Source: Methylobacterium sp. Leaf99
GTDB taxonomy: Bacteria > Pseudomonadota > Alphaproteobacteria > Rhizobiales > Beijerinckiaceae
Assembly (NCBI RefSeq): GCF_001422375.1
Contig: NZ_LMMU01000001.1
Coordinates: forward strand, 620,223 to 684,222
Direction of reading: 5' to 3'
DNA: 64,000 nt
This document shows positions 46,265-54,706 of this stretch, in pieces. The notes beneath the pieces were generated by a model that was not told the DNA's origin, did no database searches, and worked only from the letters and a program-made list of their open reading frames with translations. Made by a program: the position numbers and the translations under genes. Numbering within the stretch: position 1 is the stretch's first letter; each line of letters begins with the position of its first letter.

Positions 46265-47491
46265 ATGCGGCGTGTCGTGATCACCGGGATGGGCATCGTC
46301 TCGTCCATCGGCAACAACACCGACGAGGTCCTGGCCTCCCTGCGCGCGGCCAAGTCCGGCATCGCCCATTCGGATTCGTATGCCGAGCATGGCTTCCGCA
46401 GTCAGGTGGAAGGCCGGCCGAGCCTCGATCCCGAGGGCATCGTCGACCGCCGCGCCATGCGGTTCCACGGCGGCGGCACCGCCTGGAACCACGTCGCCAT
46501 GGATCAGGCGATCCGCCAGTCCGGCCTCGAGGCCGGCGACATCTCCAACGACCGCACGGGCATCATCATGGGCTCGGGCGGCCCGTCGACGAAGGTGATC
46601 GTCGAATCCGCCGCCATCGCCGTCGAGAAGGGGCCGAAGCGCGTCGGCCCGTTCGCGGTGCCGAAAGCCATGTCGTCCACCGCCTCGGCGACCCTGGCGA
46701 CGTGGTTCAAGATCAAGGGCGTGAACTATTCCATCGCCTCGGCCTGCGCGACCTCGAACCACTGCATCGGCAACGCCGCCGAGATCATCCAGGGCGGGCG
46801 CCAGGACATCATCTTCGCCGGCGGCTGCGAGGACCTCGACTGGACCCTGTCGGTGCTGTTCGACGCCATGGGCGCCATGTCGTCGAAGTACAACGACACC
46901 CCGGCGAGGGCGTCGCGCGCCTACGATGCCAACCGCGACGGCTTCGTCATCGCCGGCGGCGCCGGCGTGCTGGTGCTGGAGGAGTACGAGCACGCCAAGG
47001 CCCGCGGGGCCACCATCTACGGCGAGATCGCCGGCTACGGCGCCACCTCCGACGGCTACGACATGGTCGCCCCCTCCGGCGAGGGCGCCGTGCGCTGCAT
47101 GCGCCAGGCCATCGGCGGCCTCAAGGGCGCGCCCATCGACTACATCAACCCGCACGCCACCTCGACGCCCGTGGGCGACGAGAAGGAGATCGAGGCCATC
47201 CGCGAGGTGTTCGGCCGCGGCGACGCGTGCCCGCCGATTTCGGGCACCAAGTCCCTCACCGGCCACTCCCTCGGCGCCACCGGCGTGCAGGAGGCGATCT
47301 ACTCCCTCCTGATGATGAACAACGACTTCATCTGCGAGAGTGCGCATATCGACGAGATCGATCCGGCCTTCGCCGACATGCCGATCCTGCGCGAGCGCCG
47401 CGACGGGGCCAAGCTCGGTCACGTCCTGTCGAACTCCTTCGGCTTCGGTGGCACCAACGCCACCCTGGTGCTGAAGAACGTCGACGCCTGA
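46265..47491 (+). CDS. fabB: 3-oxoacyl-ACP synthase I FabB
   Basis: This encodes 408 residues from the ATG at 46265. It is a thiolase-fold condensing enzyme. Catalytic Cys161 lies in [14 protein letters not shown], and the two His lie in [12 protein letters not shown] and [16 protein letters not shown]. The end has [15 protein letters not shown]. It elongates acyl-ACP with malonyl-ACP, including the cis-3-decenoyl product of FabA. The upstream alternative ATG at 46226 would add 13 residues before the conserved [10 protein letters not shown] start. It is part of the fabA-fabB unit. Confidence 0.97.
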   Translation: MRRVVITGMGIVSSIGNNTDEVLASLRAAKSGIAHSDSYAEHGFRSQVEGRPSLDPEGIVDRRAMRFHGGGTAWNHVAMDQAIRQSGLEAGDISNDRTGIIMGSGGPSTKVIVESAAIAVEKGPKRVGPFAVPKAMSSTASATLATWFKIKGVNYSIASACATSNHCIGNAAEIIQGGRQDIIFAGGCEDLDWTLSVLFDAMGAMSSKYNDTPARASRAYDANRDGFVIAGGAGVLVLEEYEHAKARGATIYGEIAGYGATSDGYDMVAPSGEGAVRCMRQAIGGLKGAPIDYINPHATSTPVGDEKEIEAIREVFGRGDACPPISGTKSLTGHSLGATGVQEAIYSLLMMNNDFICESAHIDEIDPAFADMPILRERRDGAKLGHVLSNSFGFGGTNATLVLKNVDA

Positions 47492-47551
47492 GACCGTCGG
47501 AACCCCCGGACTCCGGCTGCGTTTTCCCTGCAACACGCAAGGATAAAGCGC

Positions 47552-47668
47552 ATGCTGTGGTTCACCCTGGGCACCGTCGGTGGATTGGCCGTCACCGGTC
47601 TCGCGGCGGTCTATGCCAAGCAGGCCCTGATCGACTGGGCCCGCGCCGACACGAACGGATATTTCTAG
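47552..47668 (+). CDS. 38-residue single-helix membrane protein between fabB and fabI
   Basis: From the ATG at 47552 to a TAG at 47668 this reads 38 residues. A membrane helix (LGTVGGLAVTGLAAVYA) is followed by KQALIDWARADTNGYF. AAGGA lies nine bases before the ATG. Composition is protein-like with no rare features, and the position between two fatty acid genes is suggestive. It is too short for most gene finders. Conservation in relatives would decide whether it is real. If real, it is probably a small membrane-associated subunit or regulator. Confidence 0.5.
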   Translation: MLWFTLGTVGGLAVTGLAAVYAKQALIDWARADTNGYF

Positions 47669-47771
47669 GCCGTCCGTCGCCCCGAATTGGACAGGTCCGC
47701 GACCCGCACGCTAAGCCCATCCCCAGGGATGAGTGCGGCGGCCAATCGCGGCCACGTCCACGGGGAAACGC

Positions 47772-48605
47772 ATGACGGGTTTGATGACGGGTAAGCGCGG
47801 CCTCATCATGGGGGTCGCCAACAATCATTCCATCGCCTGGGGCATTGCCTCGGCCCTGCACAAGCACGGTGCCGAACTCGCATTCACCTATCAGGGGGAA
47901 GCCCTCGGTCGTCGCGTCGCTCCCCTCGCCGCATCCCTCGGGTCCGACACCGTCATTCCTTGCGACGTTGAGGATATCGCCAGCGTCGACGCGGTGTTCG
48001 CCGCCCTGGACGCGCGTTTTCCCGACGGGATCGATTTCGTCGTCCACGCCATCGGATTTTCCGACAAGAACCAGCTCAAGGGCCGCTACGTCGATGTGAC
48101 CACCCGCGAGAACTTTTCGCGGACCCTGGCCATCTCGTGCTTCTCGTTCACCGAGATCGCCCAGCGCGCGGCCAAGCGGATGCCCCGCGGCGGCTCGCTC
48201 CTCACCCTGACCTACGGCGGCTCGACCCGGGTCATGCCGAACTACAACGTCATGGGCGTGGCCAAGGCCGCCCTGGAGGCGTCGGTGCGCTATCTCGCCG
48301 GCGACCTCGGCCCGGACGGCATCCGGGTCAACGCCCTCTCGGCCGGCCCGATGCGGACGCTCGCCGGGGCCGGCATCGCCGATGCCCGGCTCATGTTCAA
48401 TCACCAGAAGGCCCACGCCCCCCTGCGGCGCACGGTGACCCTGGAGGAAGTCGGCGGTTCGGCGGTGTACCTCGTGTCCGACCTGTCCGGCGGCGTCACC
48501 GGCGAGGTCCACTTCGTCGATTCCGGATACAACATCATCTCGATGCCGCGCCCGGACGTCCTTCAGGCCCAGGACGAGGCCGGCGTCATCGACGCCACCG
48601 CCTGA
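47772..48605 (+). CDS. fabI: Enoyl-ACP reductase FabI
   Basis: This encodes 277 residues from the ATG at 47772. It is a short-chain dehydrogenase-type NADH enzyme. It has the cofactor start GLIMGVANNHSIAWGIA (the FabI variant of the glycine motif), FVVHAIGFSDKNQLKGRYVD, the catalytic Tyr158 and Lys165 pair with six residues between (YNVMGVAK) plus Tyr148, and RVNALSAGPMRTLA. It reduces trans-2-enoyl-ACP in the last elongation step and is the target of triclosan-type inhibitors in this family. It ends before a 12-bp hairpin at 48609. Confidence 0.96.
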   Translation: MTGLMTGKRGLIMGVANNHSIAWGIASALHKHGAELAFTYQGEALGRRVAPLAASLGSDTVIPCDVEDIASVDAVFAALDARFPDGIDFVVHAIGFSDKNQLKGRYVDVTTRENFSRTLAISCFSFTEIAQRAAKRMPRGGSLLTLTYGGSTRVMPNYNVMGVAKAALEASVRYLAGDLGPDGIRVNALSAGPMRTLAGAGIADARLMFNHQKAHAPLRRTVTLEEVGGSAVYLVSDLSGGVTGEVHFVDSGYNIISMPRPDVLQAQDEAGVIDATA

Positions 48606-48608
48606 AAC

Positions 48609-48636
48609 CGTCCCGTGATCCGAGGATCACGGGACG
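48609..48636 (+). terminator. Probable terminator hairpin after fabI
   Basis: A perfect 12-bp stem (CGTCCCGTGATC with GATCACGGGACG) and a CGAG loop begin four bases after the stop. No T-run follows, so it may act with Rho or stabilise the 3' end. Confidence 0.6.
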
Positions 48637-48720
48637 ATGTTCCGTGTGGGCCGTTCCGCACCGTTTCGCCATGCTCCGGAGGTGCGGCCCTCCCCTTCCG
48701 GGGAGGGACGCGTCTACGGA

Positions 48721-49140
48721 TCAGTCTTCGGCGTCCACGGGGGCGTCCCGGTGGTGGGACATGGGAAGCGGCGTCCCGAGCCGATGCGACGCGGGCCGGA
48801 TCATTTCCTCCGACGGGATCAGGGCGATGCTGGTCGAGACGAGGCCCGCCATGGCGCGCACGTCCTCGGATTGGCGTGGATCGCGGGAAACGGCAGCGGC
48901 CTCGCGCTCGAGACGCATGTTGCAGGCCTTCGACGGCAGACCGCCCGACGGCGTACAGGCATCGTGCCGGGCGCAGGCCGCGTCGAGGGCATCGATGGGC
49001 GGCAGCGGTGCATTGTTGCCGGGGCCGCAATAGTTGCCGTGGACCAGCAGGGGCCTGTCGAGGCCGTGTGCCGGCTGTGCCGCGGCGGGCAAACCCAGGG
49101 ACAGGAGCAGCAGGAACGGTGCGGTGCGGGTGATGATCAT
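48721..49140 (-). CDS. Secreted phospholipase A2-like protein
   Basis: This encodes 139 residues from the ATG at 49140. Residues 1 to about 21 are a signal peptide (APFLLLLSLGLPAAA). The mature part has the PLA2 pattern: a calcium loop-like YCGPGN at 37-42, then the catalytic pair His59-Asp60 in CARHDAC, with Cys residues at 38, 56, 62 and 73 positioned for disulphides. Bacterial PLA2 proteins of this size release fatty acids from the sn-2 position of phospholipids outside the cell. The second catalytic Asp of the family is not obvious by eye. It stands alone between fabI and eutC. Confidence 0.7.
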   Translation of the reverse strand: MIITRTAPFLLLLSLGLPAAAQPAHGLDRPLLVHGNYCGPGNNAPLPPIDALDAACARHDACTPSGGLPSKACNMRLEREAAAVSRDPRQSEDVRAMAGLVSTSIALIPSEEMIRPASHRLGTPLPMSHHRDAPVDAED

Positions 49141-49230
49141 GGTGCTTGGGCCATCTCTCGAGCAAATCACCCCCTCAGGTGATCTGGTACGCCAGCGTCC
49201 CCAAGGAGCAGCCGGCGTTGTCTCAAGCCT

Positions 49231-50034
49231 TTAGCCTGACGGGGGTTCCGCATTGCGGGATCGACCCGCCGTCGCAGGTGGAAGTCCAGACGCGTCCGGT
49301 TCGACGCCGAGGCTAGTCTTGAGGGCGACGCCCGTCACACCGCGCTGCAGGGCCTCGCGGGCGAGCCGGACCAGGGTGTCGGCGGCGCGGTCGATGGACA
49401 GGCCGCCCCGGTCGTGGATGTTGGAGATGCAGTTGCGCTCCGAGTCGCGCCGGCCCGGGCGCGGTCCATAGGTGACGTAGATCCCGAGGCTGTCGGCGAC
49501 GCTGAGGCCGGGGCGCTCACCGATGAGGACGGCGCACAGGCGCGCGCCGAGCATTTCTCCGATGGGGTCGCCGATGGCGACGCGGGCCTGGCTCGCCACC
49601 ACGACGGGGCCGACCGAGAGCCCGTCGAGGCGCGCGAGGCAGGCATGGATCAACGGGGCGGCCTGGCTCTGCACCGCCATCGCCGACAGGCCATCCGCCA
49701 CGACGAAAACGAGATCGACGCCGTCCGCCGCGCCGTGGAGGGTGCTGTCCGGGTCGAGGGTGCGGCCGAGGTCGGGCCGGCGCAGGTAGGTCGCGCGGTC
49801 GGGGGCGGCGCTGCGGACGCGCACCACCGGATGGGGCCGCAACGCGTCCTCCAGGGCCGCGACGTCGAGGGCGGCGTGAACGGCGTCGCGGGCCCTGGCA
49901 TGGGCGAGCTGGAAGTCGAGCACCGCCTCCAGGGGCATCGCGTCGCCCCGGCGTCCGAGGCCGATGCGGGCGGAGGTCGCCGACCGGAGGGCCGCCCAGC
50001 GGTCGGCGGCGGTGGCGGGCGTGCCGTCGCTCAT
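49231..50034 (-). CDS. eutC: Ethanolamine ammonia-lyase small subunit EutC
   Basis: This encodes 267 residues. Family landmarks are SARIGLGRRGDAMPLEAVLDFQLAHARARDAVH, DRATYLRRPDLGR, DLVFVVADGLSAMAV, LCAVLIGERPGLSVADSLGIYVTYGPRPG and a Cys-containing RNCISNIHDRGGL. It binds adenosylcobalamin together with EutB and converts ethanolamine to acetaldehyde and ammonia. It follows eutB in the same direction with 28 bases between. No eut microcompartment, reactivase or cobalamin adenosyltransferase gene is nearby. Confidence 0.95.
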   Translation of the reverse strand: MSDGTPATAADRWAALRSATSARIGLGRRGDAMPLEAVLDFQLAHARARDAVHAALDVAALEDALRPHPVVRVRSAAPDRATYLRRPDLGRTLDPDSTLHGAADGVDLVFVVADGLSAMAVQSQAAPLIHACLARLDGLSVGPVVVASQARVAIGDPIGEMLGARLCAVLIGERPGLSVADSLGIYVTYGPRPGRRDSERNCISNIHDRGGLSIDRAADTLVRLAREALQRGVTGVALKTSLGVEPDASGLPPATAGRSRNAEPPSG

Positions 50035-50062
50035 GGTGAACCTCTCCTCCGATCCAGCCGCA

Positions 50063-51460
50063 TCATACCACTCGGCTCGCGCGGTCCATGAGGCGGGTCA
50101 GGCTCGGGTGGCGGGGTTCGAGCTCGCGGATGCCGCCCTCCGGCGTGGTCATGCCCATCTGGTCGAGCCATGCCTCGAACTCGGGGGCGGCGCGGACCCG
50201 CAGGGTGGTGCGCAGGGTCAGCACATCGTGGAACGACAGGCTCTGGTAGTTGAGCATGATGTCGTCCGAGCCCGGCACGGCGATGAGGAAGCTGCACCCG
50301 GCCACCGTCAGCAGGGTCATCAGCCCGTCCATGTCGTCCTGGTCGGCCTCGGCGTGGTTGGTGTAGCAGACGTCGCAGCCCATCGGCAGGCCGAGCAGCT
50401 TGCCGCAGAAATGATCCTCCAGGCCGGCGCGGGCGATCTGCTTGCCGTCGAAGAGATATTCCGGGCCGATGAAGCCCACCACGGTGTTGACCAGGAGCGG
50501 CCGGAAGGCGCGGGCGACGGCATAGGCGCGGGCCTCCACCGTCTGCTGATCGACGCCGTGATGGGCGTCGGCCGACAGCGCCGCGCCCTGGCCGGTCTCG
50601 AAATACATGACGTTGTCGCCCACCGTCCCGCGCTTCAGGCCGCGGGCCGCGTCGTGGGCCTCGGCCAGCACCGCGAGATCGACGCCGAAGCCGCGGTTGG
50701 CCGCCTCGGTGCCGGCGACCGACTGGAACACGAGATCGACGGGGGCGCCGCGCTCCAGGATGGCGAGGGCGTTGGTGACGTGGGTCAGCACGCAGGTCTG
50801 GGCGGGAATCGCGTAGTGCTGGCGCAGCTCGTCGAGCATGGTCATCAGCGCGCCGGCGTTCTCGACGCTGTCGGTGGCGGGGTTGATGCCGATGCAGGCG
50901 TCCCCCACGCCGTAGAGCAGGCCGTCGAGGACGGAAGCCGCGATGCCGCGCGGGTCGTCGGTGGGGTGGTTGGGCTGCAGCCGCGTGCCGAGGCGCCCGG
51001 GCAGGCCGATGGTGGTGCGGAACGCCGTCACCACCCGGCACTTGCGCGCCACCACGATGAGGTCCTGGGCCCGCATCAGTTTCGACACCGCCGCCACCAT
51101 TTCGGGGGTCAGGCCCGGCGCTAGGGCGGCGAGGACCGCGGAGGTGGCCGCGTGGGACAGGAGCCAATCGCGAAAACCCCCGACCGTGAGGTGGGCCACG
51201 GGGGCGAAGGCGGCGGCATCGTGGGTGTCGATGATGAGCCGGGTGACCTCGTCGTCCTCGTAGGGGACCAGAGCCTCGGTGAGGAACACCCGGAGCGGCA
51301 GGTCGGCGAGAACGCGACGGGCCGCGATCCGCTGGGCATCGCTCGCGGCCGCCAGCCCCGCCAATTCGTCGCCCGAGCGCCGGGGCGAGGCCGCGGCGAG
51401 CACGTGTCGGAGGTCGGAAAAGCTGTAGCGCTCGCCGCCGAGGTCGCACCGGTAGGCCAT
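50063..51460 (-). CDS. eutB: Ethanolamine ammonia-lyase large subunit EutB
   Basis: This encodes 465 residues, the normal length. It is the TIM-barrel catalytic subunit, with RRSGDELAGLAAASDAQRIAARRVLADLPL near the start, KRGTVGDNVMYFETGQGAALSADAHHGVDQQTVEARAYAVAR in the centre, and LLGLPMGCDVCYTNHAEADQDDMDGLM near the active site. A GGGAG lies upstream of the ATG. It acts with EutC in the cytosol, here apparently without a protein shell. I looked for a cobalamin riboswitch in the 100 bases upstream and did not recognise one. Confidence 0.96.
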   Translation of the reverse strand: MAYRCDLGGERYSFSDLRHVLAAASPRRSGDELAGLAAASDAQRIAARRVLADLPLRVFLTEALVPYEDDEVTRLIIDTHDAAAFAPVAHLTVGGFRDWLLSHAATSAVLAALAPGLTPEMVAAVSKLMRAQDLIVVARKCRVVTAFRTTIGLPGRLGTRLQPNHPTDDPRGIAASVLDGLLYGVGDACIGINPATDSVENAGALMTMLDELRQHYAIPAQTCVLTHVTNALAILERGAPVDLVFQSVAGTEAANRGFGVDLAVLAEAHDAARGLKRGTVGDNVMYFETGQGAALSADAHHGVDQQTVEARAYAVARAFRPLLVNTVVGFIGPEYLFDGKQIARAGLEDHFCGKLLGLPMGCDVCYTNHAEADQDDMDGLMTLLTVAGCSFLIAVPGSDDIMLNYQSLSFHDVLTLRTTLRVRAAPEFEAWLDQMGMTTPEGGIRELEPRHPSLTRLMDRASRVV

Positions 51461-51560
51461 GGCCCTGTCTCCCGCACCGGAGGCCTACGAAGCCACAGCC
51501 CGGGGCACGTGTCGAGGCGGCCCGGATTCTCGGGCGGACCGCGCGATCCGTCACGGGCGA

Positions 51561-51806
51561 TCAGTAATGCGGGGGCGGCGGCTCCGGCGCATGGGTGCCG
51601 GGGCGGCTTCCCGCCTCTTCCATCTCCTCCGCCAGCTTCGCCATCCGCCGCGTGAGGGCGTCGATCTGGCGCCACTGCGCGGTGATGGTGGCGTTGAGGT
51701 CGTCGATGACCGCATCCTGCTCGGTCAGGCGCATCTCCAGGGCGTCGATGCGGAGGCCGAGGTCGGGGTCGCTCATCTCGGGGTCGCTCATCGCAGGGTC
51801 GCTCAT
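51561..51806 (-). CDS. slyX: SlyX family protein
   Basis: This encodes 81 residues from the ATG at 51806, which overlaps the stop of the upstream rhodanese gene by four bases. The core, RIDALEMRLTEQDAVIDDLNATITAQWRQIDALTRRMAKL, is the SlyX coiled coil, and the tail GSRPGTHAPEPPPPHY is the typical Pro-rich end with a final His-Tyr. The N-terminus repeats Met-Ser-Asp-Pro three times from a 15-base repeat, so three ATG codons are available. The role of SlyX is unknown; it is named from co-occurrence with peptidyl-prolyl isomerase SlyD in enterics. Confidence 0.85.
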   Translation of the reverse strand: MSDPAMSDPEMSDPDLGLRIDALEMRLTEQDAVIDDLNATITAQWRQIDALTRRMAKLAEEMEEAGSRPGTHAPEPPPPHY

Positions 51807-52552
51807 CGCAGGGTCTCCGGGGCGTGGTCGGGCCGCTCCACGAGGGCGGGACCGAGGGCGATGCGGCCGTCGAAGACGAAGCAGTCGCCCGTCCAGCGGT
51901 TTTCGGAGTCCGGCACCGTCTCGAGGTAGCGCAGGATGCCGCCCGCCAGGGTGTGGACCTCGGCGAACCCGCGGGCGCGCATGTAGGCCCCGGCCTTCTC
52001 GCAGCGGATGCCGCCGGTGCAGAACATCGCCACCTTCGGGTGCGCCGCCGGGTCGAGCCCGTCGACGTAGGCGCGGAAGTCGCCGAAGCGCTTCGTGCCC
52101 GGATCGACGGCCCCGGGAAAGCTCCCGAGCGCCACCTCGAAGGCGTTGCGGGTGTCGATGAGCAGCAGCCCCGGCGTGTCGAGGAGCCCGTTCCAGGCCT
52201 CGGGGGCGACGGGCGTCGCCGGGGCCAGGGCCGGGTGGGTGGCGCCGCCGTCGAAGGTCACGATCTCGGGCTTCACCCGGACCTTGAGGCGCCCGAACGG
52301 CGGCGCGTCGGCCGAGGACAGTTTGACGTCGAGGTCGCCGAGGCGTCCGCCGAACAGCGGCCCGGTGCGGAGGGCATCAAGGAACGTCGCGACGGCGCCG
52401 GCTTCGCCCGCCACCGTGCCGTTGATCCCCTCGCGGGCCAGCAGCAGGGTGCCGGTGATCCGGAGATCCCGGCACAGGGCTTCGACGGGCGCGCGGACCG
52501 CGGCGGCATCCGGCAGATCGACGAAGCGGTAGAGGGCGGCGACGGTGAGCAT
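51803..52552 (-). CDS. trhO: tRNA uridine(34) hydroxylase TrhO (rhodanese domain)
   Basis: This encodes 249 residues. The N-terminal acylphosphatase-like domain (LLLAREGINGTVAG) is followed by a rhodanese domain with the active-site loop CTGGIRCEKAGAYM, diagnostic of the YceA/TrhO family. TrhO inserts a hydroxyl at C5 of uridine 34 in tRNAs, a step toward cmo5U-type modification. The second Cys of the CTGGIRC loop is present as expected. It is coupled by an ATGA overlap to slyX downstream. Confidence 0.92.
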   Translation of the reverse strand: MLTVAALYRFVDLPDAAAVRAPVEALCRDLRITGTLLLAREGINGTVAGEAGAVATFLDALRTGPLFGGRLGDLDVKLSSADAPPFGRLKVRVKPEIVTFDGGATHPALAPATPVAPEAWNGLLDTPGLLLIDTRNAFEVALGSFPGAVDPGTKRFGDFRAYVDGLDPAAHPKVAMFCTGGIRCEKAGAYMRARGFAEVHTLAGGILRYLETVPDSENRWTGDCFVFDGRIALGPALVERPDHAPETLR

Positions 52553-52603
52553 CGCGACGGCATAATCCGGGGGCGTGCCAGGGGCAAACGAGACGGGCGA
52601 TCC

Positions 52604-53485
52604 CTACCGGGAGGGCGCCGGGATCCGGCGCAGGACGAAGGTGACGCCCACCTCCGGATCGCGGCGCCAGCGACCGTCCCCCGTGGGGATGAGGTTGACC
52701 GTGTGCCCGCGCCGGGCGTTCAGGACGAGCCGCCCCCGCGCGAACTGCCAGGACACGGGATCGAACACGCTGAGGCCGCTGTCGCGGCAGCCGTCGAGGA
52801 GCCGCACGGGCGCGGGCGCGGGCGCGGGCGTCAGCTCCAGGCGGCAGACATCCTGGTCGCGGTAGCGGTCGAGGGTGTAGAGGCCGGCCGGGGGCGCCTC
52901 GCCGCCGAGATCCGTTTCGGCCGCCAGCGGCGCGGATGCCGGTGTGCCCGCCGGGGGAGTCGCCGGGGCCGGCGGCGGCACCGGCGGCACCGCCGAAGCC
53001 GGCGGCACCATGGCGACGATCTGCAGGGGCACGAGGCTGTAGTGCTCGCCGGATTCCGTCTGCGCCACGAGGCTGCGCGCGTCCGGCCGGCGGGTGAAGG
53101 GCAGGACCGGGCGGACGTTCTTGTCGACGAAGCGCAGGGTCCCGTCGGTGAACAGCCAGCCGGCGACGCCGTTCAGCACCGGCAGGGCGCGGCGGCATCC
53201 GGCGGGAAACGACAGGCGCCGCCCGGCCTCGCCGCTCTCGCTCGACAGGGTCATGACGCAGCGCCGGGTGCTGCCGTCGCGGGACAGGTCCCAGGTGCCC
53301 GGCACCCCGGCGATGTCCTTGGGCAGGCTTTCGACGAACGGCGTCGGGGGGACGGTCTCGGACGCAGGCGCGTCCGTCGGCGCCGGAACGGCCCCGGGCG
53401 GCTGGGCTTCCTGCGCCACGGCGAGGCCGCCCACCGCGAGGGCCGCGCAGACTGCCAGCGCGCGGGCCGATGCGGCGGCGCTCAC
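52604..53485 (-). CDS. Exported protein with two AprI/Inh inhibitor-like domains
   Basis: This encodes 293 residues from a GTG at 53485, which overlaps the stop of the upstream dehydrogenase (GTGA). Residues 1 to about 24 are a signal peptide. A first Inh-like domain (about 60-150: VPGTWDLSRDG, RRCVMTLSSE, AGWLFTDGTLRFVD) and a second one (about 200-290: AGLYTLDRYRDQDVCRLEL, LSVFDPVSWQFARGRLVLN) are joined by a Pro/Ala linker. Inh proteins are periplasmic inhibitors of serralysin-type metalloproteases. No protease gene is visible nearby, and tandem domains are less common than single ones. Its target is unknown. Confidence 0.75.
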   Translation of the reverse strand: MSAAASARALAVCAALAVGGLAVAQEAQPPGAVPAPTDAPASETVPPTPFVESLPKDIAGVPGTWDLSRDGSTRRCVMTLSSESGEAGRRLSFPAGCRRALPVLNGVAGWLFTDGTLRFVDKNVRPVLPFTRRPDARSLVAQTESGEHYSLVPLQIVAMVPPASAVPPVPPPAPATPPAGTPASAPLAAETDLGGEAPPAGLYTLDRYRDQDVCRLELTPAPAPAPVRLLDGCRDSGLSVFDPVSWQFARGRLVLNARRGHTVNLIPTGDGRWRRDPEVGVTFVLRRIPAPSR

Positions 53486-54456
53486 GCTCCGGCGCTCCGG
53501 ACCGGCACGGGCGTCTCCGGCACCGGGGTCAGCGGTCCGCGGCCGGCGAACCAGTGGGTGAGGTTCTCGACGACGAGGCGGCCCATGGCCTCGCGGGTGT
53601 GGACCGAGGCCGAACCGACATGCGGCAGGAGCACGACATGGTCCATGGCGACGAGGTCGGCCGGCACGTGCGGCTCGCGGGCGAACACGTCGAGTCCGGC
53701 CCCGAGGATCGTGCCGTCGCGCAGGGCCGCGACGAGGGCGGCCTCGTCCACCACGCTGCCGCGCGCCACGTTGACGAGGATGCCCTGCGGCCCGAGGGCT
53801 TCCAGCACCGCGGCCCCGACGAGGCCGTCCGTCTCCGGGCCGCCCGGCGCCACCACCACGAGGACGTCGACGGCCCGCGCCATCTCCACGAGGGAGGCGT
53901 GGTAGGCGTAGGGCACCTCCGCCTGCCGGCGGCGACCGTGATAGGCGATGGCGACGCCGAACCCTTCGAGGCGGGTGGCGATGGCCCGGCCGATGCGCCC
54001 GAGGCCCAGAATGCCGACGGTTCGCCCGCGCAGGGTCGGGGTCAGGGGATAAGGCTTGCCCGGCCAGTGGCCCGCCCGCAGGTAGCGGTCCGCCTGCGGG
54101 ATCTGGCGCAGGGTGGCGAGCAGCAGGCCGAGGGCGAGGTCGGCGACCTCGTCGGAGAGGACGTCGGGGGTGTTCGTCACCACGATGCCGCGCGCGGCGG
54201 CGCAGGCCGTGTCGATGGTGTCGTAGCCGACCCCGAAGCTCGCCACGATCTCGAGGTTGGGCAGGTGCGCCAGGAGGGCGGCGTCCACGGGCGCCTGCGC
54301 GCCCGTCGCCATGGCGCGGATGCGCGGGCCGATGGCGGCGTAGAACGCCGGGCGGTCCGGGGCGGTGTCGGCCCGGTGCAGGGTGAACCGCTCGGCCAGG
54401 GCCTCCATGACGCTCGGCTGCAGGGGTTTGAGCAGCAGCAGATCGACGGGCAGCAT
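53482..54456 (-). CDS. D-2-hydroxyacid dehydrogenase
   Basis: This encodes 324 residues from the ATG at 54456. The longer open frame upstream is Arg/Pro-rich and rejected. NAD-binding Rossmann motif [16 protein letters not shown] is present, with the catalytic Arg in [13 protein letters not shown], the Glu region in [12 protein letters not shown] and the catalytic His in [11 protein letters not shown]. This family includes glyoxylate/hydroxypyruvate reductases. Hydroxypyruvate reductase is a serine-cycle enzyme in methylotrophs, but the gene is not with serine-cycle genes here, so the substrate remains open. It is coupled to the Inh-like gene by GTGA and divergent from leuC. Confidence 0.88.
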   Translation of the reverse strand: MLPVDLLLLKPLQPSVMEALAERFTLHRADTAPDRPAFYAAIGPRIRAMATGAQAPVDAALLAHLPNLEIVASFGVGYDTIDTACAAARGIVVTNTPDVLSDEVADLALGLLLATLRQIPQADRYLRAGHWPGKPYPLTPTLRGRTVGILGLGRIGRAIATRLEGFGVAIAYHGRRRQAEVPYAYHASLVEMARAVDVLVVVAPGGPETDGLVGAAVLEALGPQGILVNVARGSVVDEAALVAALRDGTILGAGLDVFAREPHVPADLVAMDHVVLLPHVGSASVHTREAMGRLVVENLTHWFAGRGPLTPVPETPVPVRSAGA

Positions 54457-54706
54457 GGGGGACCTTCTGGCGGGCCTTCGGGACGCCGGTACGCGGCCCC
54501 GGAGGCCGCCCGTCCGCTTTAAGCCGAGGACCGGGGGCCGGTCCAGTGAGGTGGCGCCGCCCCCCACACCGGGCCTCGCCATGCGAAAACCTCGCCGCAG
54601 CCATCCGACGGGGGCCGCACGCCCCACTTTCGCCGAACGGTCTGGAACATTACTAAAGGGAACCTGGGCCTCGAGGCCCGCCGAGAAACGCGAAGACAAC
54701 CCAATC

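Noticed and set aside
51461..51560. Cobalamin riboswitch before eutB
   Set aside because: I looked for the B12-box pattern and did not find a convincing match in the short space.
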